Assembly (NCBI RefSeq): GCF_023702635.1
Contig: NZ_CP098455.1
Coordinates: 2,976,001-3,040,000, forward strand
DNA: 64,000 bases
DNA from: Spongiibacter taiwanensis
GTDB taxonomy: Bacteria; Pseudomonadota; Gammaproteobacteria; Pseudomonadales; Spongiibacteraceae
Reading direction: 5' to 3'
The position numbers were made by a program, and so were the translations under genes. This document shows, in pieces, positions 1-7,123 of this stretch (within the stretch, counting starts at the first letter, position 1; each line of letters opens with the position of its first letter). The notes below the pieces were generated by a model. It was not told where the DNA came from and did not search any database. It saw only the letters and a list, made by a program, of their open reading frames with translations.

Positions 1-789
1 CTCACGGAAAGCGGCGTCGGTCTTCGTTAGAATTTGGTATTTGAGCATATTGGCAATACCTTCATCATTTCCCGACAGCAGGGGCATCACACTGGCGCTG
101 TCGGCGGTGGAGCCAAGCATAATCTGCGCGAGGCGTACTGCTGCCGGCCAGCCTTCTGTTTTGGCGATGATTTGCTCAATATCGCTCTCTTTAAGGTCAG
201 AGGTGGCTTGTTGGCCAAGCAGTTCTTTAGTGGCTCGTTTATCCAGGCTTAGCAGCTCGGTGCCCACTTGACGGTACAGGCCGTGCAAGGTCGCCTTGCC
301 AAAATTGAATTCGGGCCTGACATTGCTCGAGCCGATAAAGCGAAGGTTTTCCCCTGTACGAAAAATTAACGCATCAATCAGCTGGGGAAGGTTGTGATCT
401 TGACAGGAATTCAGGTTGTCCAAAAAATAAATTGCATCACCTTCAACTGTAGCCAGCTGGGCGATAAGGTGGTTGATCATTTCCGGTAGGCTGCGCTGTG
501 AGCCAATTCGCGTATCCCGACTTCCGTAGTCCCGCCGATTTAACGCCGGGTTTACTGCCTGAATAGCAGACACAATCTTCTCTGTTGTGTTTGTATGCTC
601 GTCCAGCCCAACCCAGTGACACTGCACCCCACGATCACTGAAAGTGTGGTAAAGCGTTGTCATTGCGACAGTTTTGCCATAACCAATCGGGGCGATAAAT
701 CCCGTTGATTTAGGCAGCGGCCCATCTAACAGAGTGCGTATGGCATTGGTTTCTACGGGATCAAAGGCGTAATAAGGCGGCTTGTACAT
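1..789 (-). CDS. MalT/LuxR-type ATP-dependent transcriptional regulator, N-terminal part (runs off left edge)
   Basis: Reading the minus strand from ATG at 789, an open frame of 263 codons continues past base 1 without a stop. It begins MYKPPYYAFDP and has a P-loop (GYGKT, about residues 37-41), a Walker-B-like stretch (AIYFLDNL, about 120) and a later EGWPAAVRLA motif. That order is the STAND/NACHT-type ATPase of MalT-like LuxR regulators, in which the EGWP-type motif follows the nucleotide-binding core. The TPR-like sensor region and C-terminal LuxR helix-turn-helix would lie outside the window, so DNA binding is inferred from the family. It is read away from the first TBDR gene, separated by about 450 bp, and may control that module. 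A second member of this family sits at the right end of the window. Confidence 0.8.
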   Translation of the reverse strand, partial: MYKPPYYAFDPVETNAIRTLLDGPLPKSTGFIAPIGYGKTVAMTTLYHTFSDRGVQCHWVGLDEHTNTTEKIVSAIQAVNPALNRRDYGSRDTRIGSQRSLPEMINHLIAQLATVEGDAIYFLDNLNSCQDHNLPQLIDALIFRTGENLRFIGSSNVRPEFNFGKATLHGLYRQVGTELLSLDKRATKELLGQQATSDLKESDIEQIIAKTEGWPAAVRLAQIMLGSTADSASVMPLLSGNDEGIANMLKYQILTKTDAAFRE

Positions 790-935
790 CGTGATTTGTG
801 TCCTATTTATTGTTTTTTATAGCTTTTTAAGCTTAGGTCCTTCTGCCTGATCGGGCGGCATCTGCTGTGGTTATCGGTGTTGGGCTTAAGTAGTGGTGCT
901 TTCTCAGTGTGCCCCCCCCCCCCACCTCTAGTTCG

Positions 936-956
936 AAAAACCACCCCTTCGGGTGG
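936..956 (-). terminator. Rho-independent terminator-like hairpin (minus strand)
   Basis: Stem CCACCC / GGGTGG with a 4-nt loop (941-956). On the minus strand it is followed by five T (complement of 936-940). It lies upstream of the regulator gene starting at 789, so it would end a minus-strand transcript beginning somewhere in 960-1230. Confidence 0.5.
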
Positions 957-1132
957 GGTGGCAATACTCTGTCACATTTATTCTTTCAAGTGAACTTTTG
1001 TTGATCAGAGTAAAGGCCTCTAGGTGTTGCCTAACGTGACTGCATCTACTTCCTCGAAGCAGGTGCGTGACTAGCTCTGGTGGGTAGAGTTCTCGCTGAA
1101 ACCGTGTTTCAGATTGATCACCACCCTAACTT

Positions 1133-1158
1133 GCCGCTTCTGCGAAGCGGCTTTTTTT
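1133..1158 (+). terminator. Rho-independent terminator upstream of TBDR 1
   Basis: Perfect 8-bp stem GCCGCTTC / GAAGCGGC with a 3-nt loop, followed by seven T. It ends about 80 bp before the TBDR 1 start, with no plus-strand gene before it. It could terminate a leader or small RNA, or act as an attenuator for the receptor gene. Confidence 0.75.
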
Positions 1159-1238
1159 AGCTGATAAGCAAAAATTAGACTTTTCATAACAAAAGACCGT
1201 AGAAGCCGTGCTTTTACCGGGGTTGGAGGAAGTTATCT

Positions 1239-3647
1239 ATGAATCCTTGTTTGATCAGGGGGTTATGTGTTGTCTGTGCCGTGGGTAGCGGCACCGCGGC
1301 TGTCGCACAGGAGCCCGCTCAGAGTAAGCGTAGTGCTAACCGCCTACTTGAAGAGGTAACGGTCACGGCTCAGAAGCGTGAAGAAAATTCACAAGATGTG
1401 CCGATTTCCATTCAAGCCTTTAGTCAGGAAAAGCTCGATGCTTATGGCATCGAGAATACGATGGATCTAGCCAAAATTACGCCTGGACTCACGATGACCT
1501 ACACCTATGGTTACACAGTGGTGTACTTGCGCGGTGTGGGTACCGACGCCTTCTTGCCATCGGCTGACCCCAGTGTGGCGACCTATATTGATGGTATCAA
1601 CGTTCCCCCGGGGCACGGTAAAAAGGATGCCTTGGGACCGGTGGAGCGAGTTGAGATACTTAAGGGCCCACAAGGTACGCTGTTTGGTCGCAATTCCACG
1701 GCTGGCGCGATAAACATGATTACGCCGCGTCCCCCTGAGGAATTTGTGGGGTCTCTTAAGGTTGAAGAAGCCTTCTTTCAACCTGATGGTGGTGAGGGCG
1801 TTAGTGATGTAGAAAAGACATCTTACTCCCTCTACATGGGAGCGCCTTTGACAGACAATATTGGCTTCACAGTCGCATACTTTGAAGATCTACCCTACAT
1901 CATTGGTGAGAACCGCTTAGCAGATGGCACGAAGGGCCCGATGCGAGAGGATTATACTCAAGGTGCGCGGCTCAAGCTGGTTTGGGATATTACTGACACT
2001 CTGTCTCTGGAGCTCCAAGCCTCCGAGGTCAGTGGTTTTAATGGTCCCGGTTTTATCTACGAGGAGACCCGTTCAGCCCAAGTGCTTACCGGTGCAAACC
2101 CTGCAGAGCAAGATGCGGATTATGTTTGGCATAACGATTTTCAGGGTGGGGTCGAGACGGTTAACACGGTGTATGGCGCTATCTTAGAGTGGCGGCCCGG
2201 TCCAGTTGATATTAAGGCAATTTTGTCCGATGTGAACGTAGAAATCCCCTTTGCGGCGGATGATTACGACGGCTCATACAATAATTCAGTCAACTTCTTT
2301 ACCTACCATCAGTTTGGCGAGCAAGAGACGGTAGAGCTTCAGGTGCTCTCCAACGATGAGAGCTGGATGGCCGATAAGTTGGAGTGGGTGGCTGGCTATT
2401 ATCACTTTGAAGGGTCGGGCGGCTTCGAACGGTTGTTCTTCAATGTGTACCCGGTAGGAACCGTAGCTAACGCAGCGCCGATTACCAACCTGCTAAATGC
2501 GTTCCCGATTGTAGAAGACATTCTTCAGGACCCTTTCGCCAGGGTAACTCTGGAAGCAGGTGCCTCACTGGTAACCAAGTCTGACGCGGTTTATGCCCAG
2601 GGCACGTGGAGGTTCAACGATGACTGGTCATTAACCCTAGGTGCTCGCTATCAGGACGAGACCCGTGGTATTGAGAACAGTTTTCTTGATTATGTCCGCA
2701 CGGCTCCTGATGAGCCAGATGGTGAGTACTATCGTGGCAAAGACAGATCACGCAATGTTCGTCTTGATACGTTTAATGTGCCGGACGTGAACACCAAAAC
2801 GGTCTCGCCGCGCATAGCGGTTCAATATACTCCGGTAGACGGACTGCAGTTGTACTCCTCGTTGTCGCGGGGCTACAAGAGCCCAACGTACAACACCATC
2901 AACTTCTTTTCGGACCCAGATTTGGTCGAAAAGGAGACGGCTACTGCATTTGAACTTGGTTTCAAATCTGATCTGTTCGAAAACCTGCGTCTGAATGGCG
3001 CGGTCTTTCACACCGAAATCAAAAACATCCTTACTGGGATCGTCTCTCTTACCTCGGGCGGGGTGGTACGTTTCTCCAATGCCGGAAAGGGAGAAATTGA
3101 TGGTGCAGAGTTAGATTTTCAATGGCAGCCAATGCCTGACATGAACCCAGGTCTTGCGGTTACTGGGTCTGCGACCTATCTGGATGCGGTGTACACGGAC
3201 TATAAAAATGGCGCAGGTTTTGATGACGAAACGGGATTGTACTTTGGGCCGGATAGTCCGACAGGAGACAACTCTCGCGACTTCAGTGGCAACAGTATTG
3301 TCAGAACACCGGACTTTAGCTATCAAGTAGCGCTTAACCAAGCTGTATCGGCGGGAAGATATGGCGATCTGGAGTTTGGGTTGGATTATTTCTACAGCGG
3401 TGGATACAACACCTCGCCGCAAAACTCCCCTTTCTACGAACAACCAGCGTACGATTTGTGGAACGCTCGGGTTAATTACTTCTACGACCCTTATGGTCTT
3501 CAGGTAACCCTGTTCGGAAATAATATTGCCAACGAAAAGTACTACTCAACGCTGTTGCAAACCGACTTTGGACGGTCGGTCACGCTGGCAGCGCCCAGAT
3601 TGGTTGGCATCAAAGTCAAATGGGATTTTGATACTCTGATCAACTAA
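1239..3647 (+). CDS. TonB-dependent outer-membrane receptor (TBDR 1)
   Basis: 802 residues. A signal peptide (about 1-24, ending AVAQ) is followed by a TonB-box-like LEEVTVTAQKR (about 38-48). The plug domain contains LRGVGTDAF and VEILKGPQGTLFGRN, the classic plug motif, and a long beta-barrel follows. The family imports bulky substrates across the outer membrane with TonB/ExbBD energy. The substrate is unknown, but the catabolic context suggests a hydrophobic organic compound rather than iron. GGAGGAAG precedes ATG 1239. The protein ends KWDFDTLIN rather than at the usual terminal aromatic residue, a feature shared with TBDRs 2 and 3. A terminator hairpin follows, then a small secreted protein gene. 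Its closest relatives in the window are the receptors at 7124 and 17200. Confidence 0.93.
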   Translation: MNPCLIRGLCVVCAVGSGTAAVAQEPAQSKRSANRLLEEVTVTAQKREENSQDVPISIQAFSQEKLDAYGIENTMDLAKITPGLTMTYTYGYTVVYLRGVGTDAFLPSADPSVATYIDGINVPPGHGKKDALGPVERVEILKGPQGTLFGRNSTAGAINMITPRPPEEFVGSLKVEEAFFQPDGGEGVSDVEKTSYSLYMGAPLTDNIGFTVAYFEDLPYIIGENRLADGTKGPMREDYTQGARLKLVWDITDTLSLELQASEVSGFNGPGFIYEETRSAQVLTGANPAEQDADYVWHNDFQGGVETVNTVYGAILEWRPGPVDIKAILSDVNVEIPFAADDYDGSYNNSVNFFTYHQFGEQETVELQVLSNDESWMADKLEWVAGYYHFEGSGGFERLFFNVYPVGTVANAAPITNLLNAFPIVEDILQDPFARVTLEAGASLVTKSDAVYAQGTWRFNDDWSLTLGARYQDETRGIENSFLDYVRTAPDEPDGEYYRGKDRSRNVRLDTFNVPDVNTKTVSPRIAVQYTPVDGLQLYSSLSRGYKSPTYNTINFFSDPDLVEKETATAFELGFKSDLFENLRLNGAVFHTEIKNILTGIVSLTSGGVVRFSNAGKGEIDGAELDFQWQPMPDMNPGLAVTGSATYLDAVYTDYKNGAGFDDETGLYFGPDSPTGDNSRDFSGNSIVRTPDFSYQVALNQAVSAGRYGDLEFGLDYFYSGGYNTSPQNSPFYEQPAYDLWNARVNYFYDPYGLQVTLFGNNIANEKYYSTLLQTDFGRSVTLAAPRLVGIKVKWDFDTLIN

Positions 3648-3653
3648 GTTAAG

Positions 3654-3687
3654 CCGCGACTTGGCTACCATTAAGTCGCGGGTTTTT
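3654..3687 (+). terminator. Terminator between TBDR 1 and the Gly/Leu-rich gene
   Basis: Perfect 9-bp stem CCGCGACTT / AAGTCGCGG with a 10-nt loop, followed by TTTTT. It lies between two same-strand genes, so it should lower read-through from the receptor into the next gene or separate their expression. Confidence 0.8.
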
Positions 3688-3715
3688 CTTCTATGTCGTA
3701 ATTGAGGTGTTCAGT

Positions 3716-4279
3716 ATGAAAAAAATAACAGGTTTGTCGACGGCTGCGGCTTTGGCATCACTGTCTTTGTCTGCAATCGCTCAGACCCCATTAAATAGTT
3801 TGAACGGTTTGCTGGCAGATCCTGCAGGTGCGAATTATGTATCCATAGATAATCTAATGGCATTGCCCAATGACTTTACGCGTTCATTTGAAAACGTAAG
3901 TCTCGCTGTCCCGGGCTTGATCGCATTCGGTAGTAACGCCAATCCTTTCGGTTCCCTCGAGGCGGTCTCTGGTATTGGTGGCAGCTTGGGGGTTGGAATC
4001 GTTACCGGAATTGTGCCTGTGACCACAATTCTTTTAGATCCTTCGCTAGCACCCACCTTCTTCGAAAATAGCGGAATCATCTCCAACTTCGGGTTTTTGG
4101 GAGAGTTTCCTGCAATACCTCTTGTTAACTCCGGCATTGGTGAGTTGGGCTTAGGGGGAATGATCCCAGGCGGGGCGGGTTTAGGTCTGCTGAGCTTGGA
4201 TGGCTTTAGTGGACTTGATGTTCTGCTTGGCGGTGGTTTTGATGGGCTGATACTGCCATTAGATCCACTCAGTCTGTAG
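3716..4279 (+). CDS. Gly/Leu-rich exported protein, TBDR-associated (GL1)
   Basis: 187 residues from ATG 3716, preceded by GAGGTG; an in-frame GTG lies 9 bp upstream. The start MKKITGLSTAAALASLSLSA with a following IAQ is a typical signal peptide. The mature protein is rich in Gly, Leu, Pro and Ile, almost free of charged residues, and ends in a stretch such as GLDVLLGGGFDGLILPLDPL. It has no lipobox Cys and no recognised domain. Proteins of the same style follow TBDRs 2, 3 and 4 in this window, so the pairing is a real pattern. Location is probably periplasmic, outer-membrane-associated or extracellular. Binding or passing on a hydrophobic substrate is a guess. I recognise no named family. 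Confidence 0.75.
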   Translation: MKKITGLSTAAALASLSLSAIAQTPLNSLNGLLADPAGANYVSIDNLMALPNDFTRSFENVSLAVPGLIAFGSNANPFGSLEAVSGIGGSLGVGIVTGIVPVTTILLDPSLAPTFFENSGIISNFGFLGEFPAIPLVNSGIGELGLGGMIPGGAGLGLLSLDGFSGLDVLLGGGFDGLILPLDPLSL

Positions 4280-4295
4280 CCATTTTGAGCTCGCG

Positions 4296-4333
4296 CTGAC
4301 ACGGTCGGTCGCTTTTAGCGTGGCCGTGTCAGT
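4296..4333 (+). terminator. Hairpin after the Gly/Leu-rich gene
   Basis: Stem built on CTGACACGG / CCGTGTCAG with a long loop, starting 17 bp after the GL1 stop. No proper T-run follows, so it is a possible terminator or mRNA-end stabiliser only. Confidence 0.4.
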
Positions 4334-4425
4334 GTCTTATCAGAAACAATATTTTATTTCCGCAGCTGAATTGTTTGGTTCGGATTTTACAAGCGAAATC
4401 ATATCAGCTGATTAGGGTCCTCCGA

Positions 4426-5163
4426 ATGAACGACAACAGTAAACACATTATCAACATTGCTCTGGCTTACTGTGGCCCCGGCTTCGTTATTGGTTACATT
4501 GTTTTCTGGGGTTTGCTTGGGCACAACGTGCCCCCAGTCAACTTCACCGCACTGAGCCCCGATCAGCTAATAGCTCAGTACTACGCTAAGTATCCGGGCA
4601 TTCCTGTTGCGATGATTGCCAGTGCATTTTTTGGTGGCTTGTATTTGCCCTGGTCGTGCTTACTCTCATCCCTGCTACGGGAAAAAGATGGCAGTATGGG
4701 CGCATTAAGTCTTATGGAGCTTACCGGTGGTGCACTGTCTGCGCTGTTGTTGGTGTTGGGGCCGGTTTTTTGGGCTGCCTGCGCGCTACTTTACACTCAG
4801 GTTGAACCTGGCACGATCAAGCTGATTCATGCTATCAGCTGGTTTATGTATGACTGTACGTATATTGTGACGACCATTCAGCTTGTCGGTGTAGGTCTCT
4901 ACACGATCCTGAACAAGGAGCAAACCATCTTCCCTGCATGGACGGGGTGGTGTGCTATCGCAGGAGGTACTATGTTGCTGCCGCTGTCGCTGATGCCCTT
5001 CGCAGTAGAAGGTCCTTTTGCCGTTTCTGGCCTCTGGAATTTTTTCATTGCTTTCGGCGGCTGGTTGTTTGGATTCTTTGCCATCTACAGTTTTTATATT
5101 CTCAAGCATGTACATAATCCACGGAAGAGTGTTGGTACTTTGCACTATTCGGCTGCGAGTTGA
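4426..5163 (+). CDS. Uncharacterised multi-TM inner-membrane protein (MEM1)
   Basis: 245 residues from ATG 4426 (MNDNSKH...). An upstream in-frame GTG would add 17 residues that look non-native. It has about six to seven hydrophobic segments. A conserved-looking signature VEGPFAVSGLWNFF (about 194) opens the last segment. Four other proteins in the window share the length, the spacing of membrane segments and this GPFxxxG motif (10353, 21593, 32243, 58858), so they form one paralogous family. It sits directly before oxidase subunit III- and IV-like genes, suggesting it works with them in the inner membrane. I do not recognise a named family and see no obvious haem-binding His pair. It is divergent relative to the other four copies. 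Confidence 0.75.
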   Translation: MNDNSKHIINIALAYCGPGFVIGYIVFWGLLGHNVPPVNFTALSPDQLIAQYYAKYPGIPVAMIASAFFGGLYLPWSCLLSSLLREKDGSMGALSLMELTGGALSALLLVLGPVFWAACALLYTQVEPGTIKLIHAISWFMYDCTYIVTTIQLVGVGLYTILNKEQTIFPAWTGWCAIAGGTMLLPLSLMPFAVEGPFAVSGLWNFFIAFGGWLFGFFAIYSFYILKHVHNPRKSVGTLHYSAAS

Positions 5164-5276
5164 GCTGAGCCTAATTGGTGAGGGGGTGTGATTTCTCCTC
5201 ACCTCCTTTTATTTTTACTTCCTGATTCGAATAAGTATTTTGACATAATTCTATTCTATTAGGCGCTTGGGTTTTC

Positions 5277-5870
5277 ATGGCACAACAAATAGCTGCGAAA
5301 AGAGTGGGTGTTTCGCCGCCCGGTACTGATGGTATCTGGATATTCGTCTTTCTCGATATGGTCATGTTTCTACTGTTGTTCCTGACTTACGTTACCGAAA
5401 AGCACAGAATCCCAGACGTATTTTCCGCTTCTCAGTATCAACTCAATGAATCGATCGGTTTGGTCAACACCCTGATTTTGTTGACCAGTTCCTGGGCTGT
5501 CGCGGGTGCGGTTGTCGGTTGTCGTCGGAGATTGCCAATACATACAGACAGATATCTCTGCGCCGCGATCATCTTAGGCTTGATGTTTTGCGTAGCTAAG
5601 GGCTGGGAGTATTGGACCAAGATAGAGTTAGGCGTAACACCCATCACTAATGTCTTCTTTAGCTTTTACTATGTGATAACCGGCATACATTTTTTGCATG
5701 TGCTGGCAGGGTTAGTGGTAATGGCGATTCTGCTGCATAAGCGCCGATCTGCTTTTGGAAGTGATCATTATCAAAAAAGCTTGGAAAACCTCGGTACGTT
5801 TTGGCACTTTGTCGATCTTGTGTGGTTGTTCATTTTCCCATTGCTTTATTTGACGGGGCTGAGCCGATGA
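5277..5870 (+). CDS. Haem-copper-oxidase-type subunit III-like protein (CoxC/NorE-like)
   Basis: 197 residues. Five membrane segments are apparent. Motifs include GTDGIWIFVFLDM near the N-terminus, SIGLVNTLILLTSS (about 62-75), ITGIHFLHVLAGLVV (about 138-152) and a C-terminal FWHFVDLVWLFIFPLLYL. These are hallmarks of cytochrome c/quinol oxidase subunit III and its NorE relatives, whose members lack redox cofactors. No subunit I or II gene is present in the window, so it cannot form a standard oxidase from local genes. Its stop overlaps the next start (ATGA), which indicates translational coupling with the subunit IV-like gene. Homologues lie at 31671 and 59860, with a fragment at 22590. Confidence 0.88.
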   Translation: MAQQIAAKRVGVSPPGTDGIWIFVFLDMVMFLLLFLTYVTEKHRIPDVFSASQYQLNESIGLVNTLILLTSSWAVAGAVVGCRRRLPIHTDRYLCAAIILGLMFCVAKGWEYWTKIELGVTPITNVFFSFYYVITGIHFLHVLAGLVVMAILLHKRRSAFGSDHYQKSLENLGTFWHFVDLVWLFIFPLLYLTGLSR

Positions 5871-6127
5871 GGGGCTTTGCATCGCCTCTTGGCCTGGTCT
5901 GGGTTGTGCTTATGGCGCTGACGCTGTTTTCGTTGGGCTTTGCGGAAAGCACGCTTGGGCAAAAAGTTACCATTATGATCATTTTTGCTGTGGCAATCGC
6001 CAAAGCGAATTTGATTTTGGTTTACTTTATGGAGGTCAATCATGCAGCGTCACATTGGCGTGTGCTTTACCATTTGTGGGTTGGTGTCACTGGCTGTCTA
6101 CTGATTTTGGGTCATGGCCTAAGTTAA
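5867..6127 (+). CDS. Cytochrome-oxidase subunit IV-like small membrane protein
   Basis: 86 residues from ATG 5867, which overlaps the TGA of the subunit III-like gene. Three hydrophobic segments are seen. The middle of the protein has the family-typical run AKANLILVYFMEVNHA, matched by FLIFFYFMELNHA in the copy at 59615 and AVLILRYFMDAR at 31404. It belongs to the small prokaryotic COX4/CyoD/NorF-like group, in which members help assemble or stabilise oxidase complexes. The nearest reading is an accessory pair with subunit III acting on a non-local or unconventional partner. Longer upstream starts exist but would run deep into the previous gene. Confidence 0.82.
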   Translation: MRGFASPLGLVWVVLMALTLFSLGFAESTLGQKVTIMIIFAVAIAKANLILVYFMEVNHAASHWRVLYHLWVGVTGCLLILGHGLS

Positions 6128-6255
6128 GCTTCGTGGCGACAACACTGAGTGTGGTGGCTTGTCCGACAGTGCATTGCGGAGGCAGATGCGGCTTTAGTTA
6201 TAGAGGCAGGTAAGCCTGCCAGCATCTAAATTTTAGCGACGATAATGCATTCGAG

Positions 6256-6897
6256 TTAGTCTCTAAATATAGTTGAAACGCAGATAAACTGTAGATTTTT
6301 TATCAATTCTTCTAACTCCTCTTCGCTGCCGCGATCAACAATATCATTGCTGCACAGCGCGACAATCCAAGTGAGGGTGTTTCCGATATTTTTGCTCATT
6401 CCCTCTCTTGCGTCGCCTCTAGCCAGAACTTTTCCGACAGATTCCTGCGCGCGAAATGAAATCTGCATAATCATGTTTTCGTAGAGTTGTCTGATCTCTG
6501 GGTCGCCGCTCATGGTGTCTCTGATGGCAACCACGATGGCTCTGTGCTCGTAAAGACATCGTACTACGCCTTCAACAGCTTGATTCACATCTTCTTTGCT
6601 GGCCCAGTCTAGTCCGAGGCCCCAGTTCCCTAGACCTGCAACCAGCTGATCTGTCAGGTATTCGACTAGTCGCACAACGAGGTCATTCTTGTCTTTAAAA
6701 TGGAAGTAGAACGTCCCCCTCGATAAGCCCGCCTCGCTTGACAGCTGCTCTACTGACAGGGTGCCAAAATTCTTGTTTTCTTCAAGCAGACGCTGGATTG
6801 CTGCAAGTAACTTGTCCTCTACGCTGGCTTTTGGCTGCCGGCTGGCGGCACGCATCTTTCTACTGGGGCGGGGTTTGATTTTCTGGTCTGCTGTCAT
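6256..6897 (-). CDS. TetR-family transcriptional regulator
   Basis: 213 residues from ATG 6897 (MTADQKIKPRP...). A longer in-frame start at 6966 is possible. The N-terminal helix-turn-helix shows the family pattern, with LSVEQLSSEAGLSRGTFYFHF (about 52-72). The C-terminal half is a variable ligand-binding domain. It is convergent with the oxidase-subunit genes at 5277-6127 and divergent from TBDR 2 (start 7124), the usual arrangement for a local repressor of its neighbour. The inducer cannot be read from the sequence. The gap between the two starts contains an imperfect palindrome around CATTCCGGAAATG (about 7070-7083) that could be an operator. Confidence 0.9.
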   Translation of the reverse strand: MTADQKIKPRPSRKMRAASRQPKASVEDKLLAAIQRLLEENKNFGTLSVEQLSSEAGLSRGTFYFHFKDKNDLVVRLVEYLTDQLVAGLGNWGLGLDWASKEDVNQAVEGVVRCLYEHRAIVVAIRDTMSGDPEIRQLYENMIMQISFRAQESVGKVLARGDAREGMSKNIGNTLTWIVALCSNDIVDRGSEEELEELIKNLQFICVSTIFRD

Positions 6898-7123
6898 GTT
6901 GTTGATTTCCAATGTTTTTTCAATTCTATGATAAGGCGCTTTTTGGTCATAACTCAATGGGGCCACGGCGATAGCGCCCTAGATGTCACAATCCTAACAT
7001 TTTGATGAATAAAAGTTTGACAATCTGTGCAAAAATGGCTGAACATAAAGTCAGGTGGGGTGGGATGTGCATTCCGGAAATGTACGCACTCATAAGTCTA
7101 ATAAGTCAATAGAGGGTTAATCG

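Larger units (their letters stand above)
790..1238. other. Intergenic region with two facing terminator-like hairpins and a poly-C tract
   Basis: No supportable protein gene. It holds a run of about 13 C (911-923), a minus-strand terminator-like hairpin (936-956), a short perfect hairpin CTGAAAC-CGT-GTTTCAG (1096-1112) and a plus-strand terminator (1133-1158). The roughly 170 bp between the two terminators could carry a small RNA on either strand. I recognise no known RNA family in it. Confidence 0.5.

Noticed and set aside
960-1130. Cobalamin or other known riboswitch before TBDR 1
   Set aside because: No conserved B12-box or other riboswitch core could be recognised in the sequence.
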